A DNA stretch of 64,000 nt, from assembly GCF_018698455.1 (NCBI RefSeq), contig NZ_JABIOQ010000072.1, positions 1-64,000 on the forward strand, given 5' to 3'. The notes under the pieces are model-generated. The model was not told the origin of the DNA and made no database searches. It was given only the letters and a program-made list of their open reading frames with translations. Numbering within the stretch: position 1 is the stretch's first letter; each line of letters begins with the position of its first letter. Of this stretch, positions 34,732 through 42,445 are shown in pieces. The translations under genes and the position numbers were made by a program. Source of the DNA: Sulfurimonas sp. (GTDB lineage Bacteria; Campylobacterota; Campylobacteria; Campylobacterales; Sulfurimonadaceae).

Positions 34732-35460
34732 TTAAGCCATATAAACTATAAGTTCTAGGGCATCTAAAAGTTCTTGGTTCGTTATGGAATCTCTCGAAGC
34801 TATAGCCAAGGAAGCACCTGTCCCATTTCTATCTCTTAGCCCATGATGAGATTCTTTTACACTTTGTATATCTGCACCACTTAAGTCAAAATCTGTATAG
34901 AGTGCCTTTGGATGGTAACTTAGTTTAGCAAGTATAGTTTTTAGGGCTATACTTTTTGCTGAGTAAGATGTTGTAGCTAACGTTATGTTATCACTCTTTA
35001 TGCGCATGAGAACTTCTTCTCTTAGATTGTCTGCTATGAGCAGGACTATTGCCATTTCCTCTGCACCACTTAAGACTATATGAAACCTTCTCGATGCTTC
35101 GAGAATAAAACCAGCATAAAAGATAAGTTCTTTATATTTGAAATTGTCTAATTCATTAAAGTTGCTTGTAGACTCATCGTCTTGTGTTTGCAAAGAGATA
35201 CTAAGTGCAACAAATGTGCCTTTTAGCTCATATGACATTCCAAGATCCATCCCTTTACGCAATATAGTCTTCGAATCTAAGCCATTAAGAATTTCAGGTT
35301 TAAAGAGCTCTATATGGCTAAAAGGATTTAAGCTGTGGAGTGCCTGAGTTATAAGCCCAGAGGTGTTTACTGTGGAGTTATCAAAAGTGTCGGTAATGAG
35401 GTCACAATTACCAGAGATAAGTGAATCTTCTTCAGAAGTGAAGAGATTATAACTTGTCAT
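34732..35460 (-). CDS. CobT-like protein, shortened and probably inactive
   Basis: Parts of this 242-residue protein align by eye with the TIGR00303 CobT homologues. 'SKTILRKGMDLGMSYELKGTFVAL' fits the segment before the active site, 'RFHIVLSGAEEMAIVLLIADNL' fits the 'VILAGGTQMSAVLAV' strand, and the end ('DFDLSGADIQSVKESHHGLRDRNGTGASLAI') fits 'KGSVKEGVGAGG'. The glycine/threonine-rich 'PGGTTTALG' section and the glycine-rich loop are missing or changed, so phosphoribosyltransferase activity is doubtful. CobT activates the lower ligand of cobamides. It overlaps the ribbon-helix-helix gene by four bases at the end of a TonB-receptor operon, which suggests a cobamide-related binding or regulatory role. 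Confidence 0.5.
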   Translation of the reverse strand: MTSYNLFTSEEDSLISGNCDLITDTFDNSTVNTSGLITQALHSLNPFSHIELFKPEILNGLDSKTILRKGMDLGMSYELKGTFVALSISLQTQDDESTSNFNELDNFKYKELIFYAGFILEASRRFHIVLSGAEEMAIVLLIADNLREEVLMRIKSDNITLATTSYSAKSIALKTILAKLSYHPKALYTDFDLSGADIQSVKESHHGLRDRNGTGASLAIASRDSITNQELLDALELIVYMA

Positions 35461-35663
35461 ATCTCTATATCATCCCAAAACTCATTAAAGTCTAAGTTTG
35501 TCATCGCATTTTCATCATTAGTACCTTTTTGGCTTAACTCTTCTTGGACTTTTATAAAGTAGAGTTCGAGTGCTGCGTTTATCATAGTAGATTCATCTTT
35601 GTTTAAAATCTCTTTGAACTCGGCTAGTCTTTCATAATTATTTTGATTAATTGTTATATTCAT
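35457..35663 (-). CDS. Ribbon-helix-helix-type small protein
   Basis: The reading 'MNITINQNNYERLAEFKEILNKDESTMINAALELYFIKVQEEL' has one beta strand then two helices, as in Arc/CopG ribbon-helix-helix DNA-binding proteins. An acidic tail ('LDFNEFWDDIEI') follows. The track begins at 35765 inside the preceding gene; the ATG at 35663, four bases after that gene's stop, is preferred, with 35690 as an alternative. Its end overlaps the CobT-like gene start by four bases. It could regulate the operon or act as an antitoxin-like partner, but no toxin is present. Confidence 0.6.
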   Translation of the reverse strand: MNITINQNNYERLAEFKEILNKDESTMINAALELYFIKVQEELSQKGTNDENAMTNLDFNEFWDDIEI

Positions 35664-35667
35664 AGTG

Positions 35668-36051
35668 TTATTGTACCGTTTTTTTGACATAGGACTTGTT
35701 ATGTGGGATAGTGCAGTCTGTACAGTCTTGATGGATTTTCTTCTCATGTGTAAACTGACCACCATGACCTAAAGAACATTCACTGAAAATAGTGAAACCA
35801 TCTTTTTCATATAAGCCTTCTTCTTTAAAGATGAAGTGAGGACAGGCACAGTGAAAACAGTTGAGGTATTCTACATTATGGCACTTTTTCTTTTCTGCAT
35901 AGAGGAGGCAGAAATTCGGCTCCGTCTCAACCATATTTTCAAAAACAAAGTAATCTATTATTTGCTCTTTAGTGTAGTTCTGTTCTTGGAGTTTAGTAAG
36001 TATGTTGTTATGTTTTTTTTCATGCTCTTTTAGCCAAAAAGTATAAGTCAT
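35668..36051 (-). CDS. Cysteine-rich zinc-binding-like protein (PF04071 type)
   Basis: The 127-residue protein has nine cysteines, most in the middle and end: 'NFCLLYAEKKKCHN', 'LNCFHCACPHFIF', 'SECSLGHGG', and 'HQDCTDCTIPHNKSYV'. The last part matches the 'K-D-C-x-x-C-x-x-P-H' close of the cysteine-rich small domain (PF04071), a presumed metal-binding unit. I recall, without checking, that this domain is found near cobalamin genes. It overlaps the upstream membrane-protein gene by four bases and precedes the ribbon-helix-helix gene, so it belongs to the TonB-receptor operon. A metal- or cofactor-binding role is inferred. Confidence 0.6.
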   Translation of the reverse strand: MTYTFWLKEHEKKHNNILTKLQEQNYTKEQIIDYFVFENMVETEPNFCLLYAEKKKCHNVEYLNCFHCACPHFIFKEEGLYEKDGFTIFSECSLGHGGQFTHEKKIHQDCTDCTIPHNKSYVKKTVQ

Positions 36052-36623
36052 GAGATTCTCTTAAATGATTTTAGAAGATAGTATATAATAGATACTTGAG
36101 ATAAAAGAAGTAAAAAGTGTATAACATATACCTGCGTTTGTTTGTTAGTTATACCAAAGTAGTACTCCAGTAGTTGATAAAAAACATAAGAGATAAGCAT
36201 ACCTAGAAGATACCCTTTTTGTTTAGCCACATCGACTAGCTCTAAAGGTTTAGAGTATTTTAAAAAGAGTGTTTCAGCACGAATGAGAAAAGAGCCAAAA
36301 GTGAAAGTAATTTGATACCCAATATAGATGATAAACGCGGTGCTATATGAGTACGAAAAAAGTAAAAAGTAACTAATAGCCAAGAGTAAAACTATCTCTA
36401 TAAAAAGAGAAATCTTGAAAAAATAATCAATGTTTAAAATCTTATAGTAAAACTTTGCAACAACAAGCATAGCCAGTGCGAGAAAAATCCCACCTAGACT
36501 ATAAACTGATGGTTCTAGTGGAGCATATAATATAAATATACTCCCAACACTTATTCCGAGAAAAAGAGAGTTTAGAAGTTTATACTTTATAAACTCTCTT
36601 ATGTTTAGTTTCATTTTTTTCAT
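36048..36623 (-). CDS. Six-helix membrane protein
   Basis: The 191-residue protein has about six hydrophobic helices ('LLNSLFLGISVGSIFILY', 'GGIFLALAMLVVAKFY', 'ISLFIEIVLLLAISYFLLF', 'YLLGMLISYVFYQLLEYYF', 'YVIHFLLLLSQVSIIYYLL') and short basic loops. This is half the size of an MFS transporter, so it may work as a dimer or as a partner for another component. It sits 7 bases after the TonB-receptor gene and overlaps the cysteine-rich gene by four bases. An inner-membrane step in uptake of the receptor's ligand is the natural guess. No family is recognised. Confidence 0.6.
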   Translation of the reverse strand: MKKMKLNIREFIKYKLLNSLFLGISVGSIFILYAPLEPSVYSLGGIFLALAMLVVAKFYYKILNIDYFFKISLFIEIVLLLAISYFLLFSYSYSTAFIIYIGYQITFTFGSFLIRAETLFLKYSKPLELVDVAKQKGYLLGMLISYVFYQLLEYYFGITNKQTQVYVIHFLLLLSQVSIIYYLLKSFKRIS

Positions 36624-36630
36624 ATACCTT

Positions 36631-38589
36631 CTAGTATTTGAGTTTTAACCCAGCGATGTATGTAGTTGTATAACTAACAGGATAAATTGCATTATCGCGT
36701 ACCCATAAAGCATTTTGTTGGTTAAACAGATTATTTATTTTAGTAAATATTTCCCAATTTTTCTTTTTATAAGTTGCAGATATATCTGTAGAATTAAAAG
36801 CATCTTGTTTTTGAGAAAAATTATTATTAAAGTCCTCTGCTGCAAAAGCTTCTGAACGATAAACTTGTGTTAAAGACAAAGTGGAATTTTTATTTGGTAG
36901 ATAATTTACGATTACTTTTACATTATGATCTGATACACCAGGAAGAGTGTTTCCACTGTAGTCATCACCATTTTCTATTTCCTTATCTATAATTGCTTGA
37001 ACATAATTATAATTTAATACCATATTGAGCTGATTGTTAAGTATATAATTATCATATATATCAAGTCCATATTTATGAGATTTATCAATATTAGTATTTC
37101 TAGAGTTAGTCCAACCCGGATCTGAGTAGTAATAAATTTCATTTTCCATATCAATATAAAAAGTAGAAATTTTAAATTTATTTGTTGCTACAATATGGTT
37201 ATATCCTAAAGTATAGTTATTCGCTTTTGATGGTAGTACATAACCCATGTATCCAGTTGTAGGATTTGTATAGCTAAATAATCTATCTAGTTGTGCTGTT
37301 TGGTAACTACGTGAAAAATTAGTAAATACTGAACTATTCTTATTTAGTTTGTAATTTACTCCAAGTTCAATACCACTAAGATCTTCACTTTCACTGTCAC
37401 CATTAGATTCATTGAATTTCATAATTTCATATCTCAATCCAGCTTTTAGCGTAAATTTATTTTTAGAGTATTCAGACATCAAGTAGATAGCTTGATTATC
37501 TTTCTCCATATTTAGATCTACGTTGGAGCTATTTTCATACTTTAAATCTGCATAAAATCCATCAATACCTACTTTGATAGATAAGTTGTTTGTTGTATAG
37601 TCAAGATATGTATTAAAAGATACATAGTTATAATCACTATGACCAGTGGAACTCCAAGCTGGTAGATCGTAATCAGAATTTTTTATTTCATTTGCAACTT
37701 GAGCACTAAGTGAGATATCATCATTTATAGAGTACTTTACAGAAGAACGTAGAACAGTTGAATCAAACCTTTGAGTAGAATAAGAACTAGCGAAACCACT
37801 GCTAGTTCCCTGTTGTCTAGGATTGTCCTTGTACTCATCTTCTGTCATTGTCCCTGCATAAGTTACATCAGTTGCTGTATTTGTTGCACCTATATTTAAT
37901 GTTAAATCATCTGATAGAGAATATTCTAGATCTATAGATGCAGTAGTAAATTTATTTTCGTCTTTATTCCTATCTGTATCAATTTCTCTTATTCCATCAT
38001 TCTTTTGAGTCTCTCCACTTACACTAACTGATAGCTTTTCCCATTTATGCCCAGCATAAAATGAAGCATCCCTTGTGCCATATGAACCAGCATATAATGA
38101 AACTTCTTTTGTATTGTTTTGTTTAGTAGTTATATTAATGACACCTGCATTGGCACCATCACCTCCGACTACGATTCCGCTAGATTTGATAATTTCTATT
38201 TTTTTGATTGAACTAGGCGATATAGATGCTAATAGTTGAGAAACCATATCTACATTGTTCATCTTTCTCCCATTGATAGTAACAACTATGTTTTGGTATC
38301 CATCAGCAACTCCAAACCCATGTATATCCATTTTTTGTAAAAAAGGATTTCCATATGCTGATGTTGCAAAAACAGAAGTACTTTTATTCAAAAATTCATA
38401 TACATTTTGAACATGAGCTTTCTCTATGTCTTCTTGCGTATAAACTTCTACAGCATCTGTAGAGCTTAATTCATCAGTTTTTATGGCTGTTGAAGTAATG
38501 GCAATTGGAGCAAGTGTTATAGACTGAGTTGCATGTAGTTGGCTTAAAAAAGCACCTAGGAGTAATGATAATTGTATTATTTTTGACAT
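36631..38589 (-). CDS. TonB-dependent outer-membrane receptor
   Basis: The 652-residue protein has a signal peptide ('IQLSLLLGAFLSQLHA') and then a plug domain ('VEVYTQEDIEKAHVQNVYEFLNK', 'VTINGRKMNNVDMVSQLL', 'IEIIKSSGIVVGGDGANAGVINI', about residues 45-155). A 22-strand-type barrel follows, rich in aromatic and polar strands, closing with 'YTTTYIAGLKLKY'. These receptors import scarce ligands such as siderophores, cobamides or metals using energy from TonB. The ligand cannot be read from sequence. The four downstream genes, including a CobT-like one, point towards cobamides. A ribosome site AAGGA precedes the ATG. Confidence 0.88.
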   Translation of the reverse strand: MSKIIQLSLLLGAFLSQLHATQSITLAPIAITSTAIKTDELSSTDAVEVYTQEDIEKAHVQNVYEFLNKSTSVFATSAYGNPFLQKMDIHGFGVADGYQNIVVTINGRKMNNVDMVSQLLASISPSSIKKIEIIKSSGIVVGGDGANAGVINITTKQNNTKEVSLYAGSYGTRDASFYAGHKWEKLSVSVSGETQKNDGIREIDTDRNKDENKFTTASIDLEYSLSDDLTLNIGATNTATDVTYAGTMTEDEYKDNPRQQGTSSGFASSYSTQRFDSTVLRSSVKYSINDDISLSAQVANEIKNSDYDLPAWSSTGHSDYNYVSFNTYLDYTTNNLSIKVGIDGFYADLKYENSSNVDLNMEKDNQAIYLMSEYSKNKFTLKAGLRYEIMKFNESNGDSESEDLSGIELGVNYKLNKNSSVFTNFSRSYQTAQLDRLFSYTNPTTGYMGYVLPSKANNYTLGYNHIVATNKFKISTFYIDMENEIYYYSDPGWTNSRNTNIDKSHKYGLDIYDNYILNNQLNMVLNYNYVQAIIDKEIENGDDYSGNTLPGVSDHNVKVIVNYLPNKNSTLSLTQVYRSEAFAAEDFNNNFSQKQDAFNSTDISATYKKKNWEIFTKINNLFNQQNALWVRDNAIYPVSYTTTYIAGLKLKY

Positions 38590-38634
38590 AGTAGTCCTTA
38601 ATATATTTATGTTTTTTATATGAGTTTAAATATT

Positions 38635-38790
38635 TTAAGAAGAGGGTGGAGAAGCTATTTTAATTGTGAGAGGTTTACCATCTAATGTGTATACAGAACA
38701 ACCCTGTGCAATTATCTTAGTTAAAGATATATAGGCTTGTATCGCTGCTAGGGAAAAGTAGTTTTTTCCAAAACCTTTAGGTATATGCAC
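38635..38790 (-). CDS. Small ORF upstream of the TonB receptor
   Basis: A GTG-initiated frame of 51 residues, too short for the track, reads 'HIPKGFGKNYFSLAAIQAYISLTKIIAQGCSVYTLDGKPLTIKIASPPSS' in parts, with protein-like composition and a single Cys. It ends 46 bases before the receptor ATG on the same strand, and the frame closes upstream at 38817. It may be a real small gene leading the operon or the tail of a lost gene. No family is recognised. Confidence 0.35.
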   Translation of the reverse strand: MHIPKGFGKNYFSLAAIQAYISLTKIIAQGCSVYTLDGKPLTIKIASPPSS

Positions 38791-38845
38791 GAGTTCTCTT
38801 TTGTTTTTTTCGAATTATAACCAAAATAGATGTTAAAATACTTTT

Positions 38846-40174
38846 ATGAAACTTTCCCACTTAAAACAAATAGTAAACTACTTACAAGATTTTAAAAAAA
38901 TATCGGCTGTTCATAGAGTTAGCGATACCATTATCAAAATAGTGTTTGACAAAATCGATGCTATTTACTTCAATATGACTCGTTCAAACTCTAGTATGTT
39001 TAAGTGCGAAGAGTATCCGCGTTCAAAGCTTTATAATGCTCCTTTTGATGTCATTATGGCAAAACGCTTTAATCGTGCAAATATCTTAAATATAGAACTT
39101 TTAAATGGCGATAAAATTATTCGTCTTAAGACTTCAATGACATCGGTATATAAAGAAGAGACAACTTACCTACAAATAGAATTTACAGGTAAATATACAA
39201 ATATCATCATACTAGATGAGGAAAATGTAGTTCTTGAGGCACTCCGTCATGTAGACCTTTTCTCTTCTTTTCGTGAGGTTAGAGTAGGGCAAGCTCTTCT
39301 TGACGTACCCCAAGCTCCTTTTGTTGCTAAAGAGTATCCACTTGATAATGTAGAAGTATTTTTGTATGAGGCATATTCTCGTGAACAAGATGCAAAACTG
39401 AGTAATCTTAAAACCCAAAAAACAGTACTTTTAAATAAAAAACTAAAAAAACTAAAAAAACTCTATGAGCAACTAGATTCCCAAGCTGACTTGGAAAAGA
39501 TGGCTAAAGAACAAGAGCATTATGGAAATCTAGTTTTATCCAATGCGAACACTATTAAACCTTATGCAAAGATACTAAAGCTATATGATTATGTAGAAGA
39601 AAAAGAGATAGAACTCACTATAGAAAAACCATGTCCAACAGCTTTTATGATAAGTAATATGCTCTTCTCTAAGAGTAAAAAAGCAAAACAAAGAGCGAAA
39701 CATCTTCATATTGAAGAAGAATCGCTACTCTCAAAAATAGAGCATCTAAAGTTATTTATAAGTACGGTTGAAATGGCTCAAGATGTTGCTAAAATAGAAC
39801 TGCTTTTCCCTAAAAAAGTACAAGCGAAAAAGATTAAAGTAAATGATTCTGTAGAAGTTTTCTGGATTGAGGGCTATAAAGTACAGCTTGGTAAGAATGA
39901 AAAAGGAAATATTGAGCTACTTCAAAATGCAAGAGCTAAGGATATTTGGATTCATTTAAAAGATAGACCATCCGCTCACGTTATCATTACAACAGATAAG
40001 CAAAACCTCCCTATGAATGTGATGCAAAGTGCCGCAAGACTCTGTGTGGATTTTACTACAACTACAAAAGATCGCTATTTGGTCGATTATACTCCACGAA
40101 GAGAAGTAACTATTCAAAATGGTGCAAATGTACTGTATAATAAGTATAAGACCATAGAGATAGATACTCGCTAA
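38846..40174 (+). CDS. NFACT family protein (RqcH/fibronectin-binding-like)
   Basis: The N-terminal NFACT-N part has 'FDKIDAIYFNMTRSNSSMF' and 'SLFREV'-like 'LFSSFREVRVGQALLDVP'. A central coiled coil runs about residues 185-220 ('NLKTQKTVLLNKKLKKLKKLYEQL'). The C-terminal NFACT-R part has 'DIWIHLKDRPSAHVII' and 'LCVDFTTTTKDRYLVDYTPRREV'. RqcH members bind the large ribosomal subunit and add alanine tails to stalled nascent chains. Length (442) is shorter than Bacillus RqcH (about 570), as in other Campylobacterota, so full activity is uncertain. A small acidic protein gene follows by 19 bases. Confidence 0.82.
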   Translation: MKLSHLKQIVNYLQDFKKISAVHRVSDTIIKIVFDKIDAIYFNMTRSNSSMFKCEEYPRSKLYNAPFDVIMAKRFNRANILNIELLNGDKIIRLKTSMTSVYKEETTYLQIEFTGKYTNIIILDEENVVLEALRHVDLFSSFREVRVGQALLDVPQAPFVAKEYPLDNVEVFLYEAYSREQDAKLSNLKTQKTVLLNKKLKKLKKLYEQLDSQADLEKMAKEQEHYGNLVLSNANTIKPYAKILKLYDYVEEKEIELTIEKPCPTAFMISNMLFSKSKKAKQRAKHLHIEEESLLSKIEHLKLFISTVEMAQDVAKIELLFPKKVQAKKIKVNDSVEVFWIEGYKVQLGKNEKGNIELLQNARAKDIWIHLKDRPSAHVIITTDKQNLPMNVMQSAARLCVDFTTTTKDRYLVDYTPRREVTIQNGANVLYNKYKTIEIDTR

Positions 40175-40193
40175 ATGATAAAAGGAGTTAGTT

Positions 40194-40499
40194 ATGGCTA
40201 TTAGTCCACTAGGAAGTGTAATATTTACAAACCAGATGACTCCAGCGGTTTCTTCTGTTCAAAATGCACATCAAAATCGTGTAGACTTTCAAAACATGGT
40301 AGCACAGGCTACTGTCAACGAGAAAGATGAAAAAGTTTTAGAAGTCCGTCCAACAGAAGAGAATCAAGAAGTTGATGAAGATAGAGAACATACACGTGAT
40401 GAGGCAGACAGAGAAACAGAGAGAAGCGAGAAACATGAAGAGGAAGAGGCTGAAGAAGTCGAAGCCGAACCTATTCATATGCTAGATATTAAAGTTTAA
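40194..40499 (+). CDS. Small acidic hypothetical protein
   Basis: The 101-residue protein has a neutral first half ('MAISPLGSVIFTNQMTPAVSSVQNAHQNRVDFQNMV') and a very acidic, glutamate-rich second half ('EREHTRDEADRETERSEKHEEEEAEEVE'-like), probably helical or disordered. GGAG lies upstream of the ATG. Similar N-termini occur in small uncharacterised proteins of related bacteria, from memory. No function can be given. It ends overlapping the decayed ArsR fragment on the other strand. Confidence 0.6.
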   Translation: MAISPLGSVIFTNQMTPAVSSVQNAHQNRVDFQNMVAQATVNEKDEKVLEVRPTEENQEVDEDREHTRDEADRETERSEKHEEEEAEEVEAEPIHMLDIKV

Positions 40500-41019
40500 G
40501 AGAATACTACATCCCCAAAGAATAGTTCACGATTTTTTTCAAAATTTTCTGTTAAAGTAGTGAAGCAACCACCTAGTTCTCGCACTATTTCGATATTTGG
40601 TTCTATATAGATTTTATTTCCTTTTTTTTCCATTGTAATTATTTTGGCTTCTCTGAGCTCTTTGAGATGTTTAGAAATTGTGGGAAGGGAAAATTCGAAG
40701 TGCTCGGCTATGGTACTTACACAAGTGGTCATTGGAGTAAATACTCCAGCCTCTGGGTATTTCTTCTGTTAAATCTTTGTGGTAAACAACTAAAAGATTG
40801 AACACTTTAAAATCAGTCTGTTGAAACTGCTTTTGAAAAGGTCCATTCATGGCTGAATTTATAGCAACTGAAAAACCATTTGTAACTAAAGCTTTTTCTA
40901 TTAGTGCGGGAGTTATTGTTTCGTTTTTGTTGTCTACGCTAAGTAAGTGTAAATCACCTTTTGCTTGTAGAGATATTGCACAGCATAATACTAGTACAAG
41001 TGTAATGATTTTTTTTCAT
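40496..41019 (-). pseudogene. DUF302 gene fused to an ArsR-type regulator fragment
   Basis: On the minus strand an ATG (41019) with AGGA upstream starts a signal peptide, but an A8 tract shifts the frame. The next frame reads 'IITLVLVLCCAISLQA', then 'LLSVDNKNETITPALIEKALVTNGFSV' and 'FKVFNLLVVYHKDLT', a secreted DUF302 protein. One base later the frame shifts again to 'PEAGVFTPMT', still DUF302-like. It then passes directly into 'CVSTIAEHFEFSLPTISKHLKELREAKII', the recognition helix of an ArsR regulator, and ends at 40496. A deletion seems to have joined two genes. The track ORF 40496-40732 is only the last part. DUF302 proteins are common in sulfur oxidisers. Confidence 0.7.
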
Positions 41020-41027
41020 TTGATTTC

Positions 41028-41462
41028 CTAAGGGTTTATGTAAGTCCAGTCGTTTTTTATACTCTCTATAAGTTCAACTACTCCAGCAGTTACAATTACA
41101 GAGCCTTCAACTAGGTCTTCTTCTTTTATTTTTAATGTTCGCATAGTGTTCCCACAAGCAACAAATTCTACTTCATACTGAATGAGTGCATCGACACGTA
41201 CTGCAGTAACAGGGTTGTTTTTGTTTAAAAGTTTCATTCCCTGTGAATATGCAACTATTTTCATCATCACATTCTCAGGTCCATAAAATTTCAAAACATT
41301 ATTCGCAACACTAAGTAAATGGTCTAGTGAGTGTGGTGTGCCATCTGAAATTCCAAAAACAATCTTTCGAGGGTTGTCAAACGATGGTTTTGGCTCAGCG
41401 AACTCGGTTTCCCCAAATGCAATAATACAAAAAGAGAGTAAAATTAGTGTAAACTTTATCAT
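41028..41462 (-). CDS. Secreted DsrE-family protein
   Basis: The 144-residue protein has a signal peptide ('MIKFTLILLSFCIIAFG') and then the DsrE/DsrF-like fold ('RKIVFGISDGTPHSLDHLLSVANNVLKFYGPENVMMKIVAYSQGMKLL', 'YEVEFVACGNTMRTLKI'). A single cysteine sits in 'FVACGNTM', the place where DsrE-type proteins carry their sulfur-binding Cys. Family members carry or transfer sulfur; secreted forms are common in Campylobacterota. It lies at the end of the sox operon direction, 64 bases after the metallohydrolase gene, and may share its transcript. Confidence 0.8.
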   Translation of the reverse strand: MIKFTLILLSFCIIAFGETEFAEPKPSFDNPRKIVFGISDGTPHSLDHLLSVANNVLKFYGPENVMMKIVAYSQGMKLLNKNNPVTAVRVDALIQYEVEFVACGNTMRTLKIKEEDLVEGSVIVTAGVVELIESIKNDWTYINP

Positions 41463-41526
41463 TTTTTATCCTTAGTTATGTTTTTTGTTAAATTTTTTTG
41501 TAGACAAGACTAAAGAGATTTCAATT

Positions 41527-42435
41527 CTACTCACTGTCCCATTCTAACATTCTGTAAGCTATTTCTACATTTTGTCTATGTATTGAATCGTAAAAATTCA
41601 TATTTTTATATTCTTGCATTGTAACAATGTCAAGGACATCTGTTATATTTTCTCCATCTTCAATTAGAGTAGAAATCTGTTGGAGTAAACCTTTGATGTA
41701 GTTATATGTAAAATTTACAGAGTCAGGAGTGATTATCTTTCCATGTCCACCTATTATGTAGTCTACATCAAGATTTCTAATCTCATCAAGACCTTTGAGC
41801 CAACCTCTTAAGTTTCCCTCACGTATAGAGGGGAGTCTATCGTTAAACACCATGTCTCCTACAAAGACTATTTTTTTAGATGGTATGTAAACGTAAAGAT
41901 CACTATCTGTATGAGCTTTTTGATTCACATGTTTTATGGAAACTTTTATACTGTTGATTTTTAAATTTTTTTCTTTTTCCACTAGTAGTGAAGGGTAGGT
42001 TTGTGTTGTTTTAAGGTAAGCCTCTTTGGTAATTCTTTTTTGCATTCTAGTCATTTCTTCTTTTGGAAGATCTGTAAACGCGGCAGAACCTATGATTTTT
42101 GCACCTATACTTTCGTAGTAGCCATTGCCTAACCAGTGGTCATCATGTAAGTGGGTGTTAACAACATAAGATATAGGAAGATTTTTGATTTTTTTCATTT
42201 GAGAGTATGCTTGAGAAGCATAAGAAAAGGAGGGACCACTATCTATTACAAGATAGCTAGTCCCCATGTTAACAAAACAGGAATTAGAAATATTTCCATT
42301 GTTATGCTCGTCCATCACTTCTGAGAGCCCAAAAAAACAGTGAGTTGCTGCTGCACTGATTTTTATAGGCTGAAGTTTATAGTCAAAGGAGAGGAGAGAA
42401 TGAAATAATACAAAACTCAACATAAGTGACTTCAA
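41527..42435 (-). CDS. SoxH-like periplasmic metallo-beta-lactamase-fold hydrolase
   Basis: The 302-residue protein has a signal peptide ('MLSFVLFHSLLSF') and the metallo-beta-lactamase motif 'VVNTHLHDDHWLGNGYY' (H-x-H-x-D-H, about residues 92-108). Later metal ligands are in 'HVNQKAHTDSDLYVYIPSKKIVFVGDMVF' and 'IIGGHGKIITPDS'. This matches the SoxH/quinoprotein-relay branch of hydrolases often found beside sox genes, whose substrate is unknown. It lies 10 bases after the porin gene and continues the sox operon. Confidence 0.82.
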   Translation of the reverse strand: MKSLMLSFVLFHSLLSFDYKLQPIKISAAATHCFFGLSEVMDEHNNGNISNSCFVNMGTSYLVIDSGPSFSYASQAYSQMKKIKNLPISYVVNTHLHDDHWLGNGYYESIGAKIIGSAAFTDLPKEEMTRMQKRITKEAYLKTTQTYPSLLVEKEKNLKINSIKVSIKHVNQKAHTDSDLYVYIPSKKIVFVGDMVFNDRLPSIREGNLRGWLKGLDEIRNLDVDYIIGGHGKIITPDSVNFTYNYIKGLLQQISTLIEDGENITDVLDIVTMQEYKNMNFYDSIHRQNVEIAYRMLEWDSE

Positions 42436-42445
42436 AGCATAATCC

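Noticed and set aside
40849-41031. 60-residue plus-strand ORF
   Set aside because: It is antisense to the DUF302 remnant, which has clear protein features on the minus strand.
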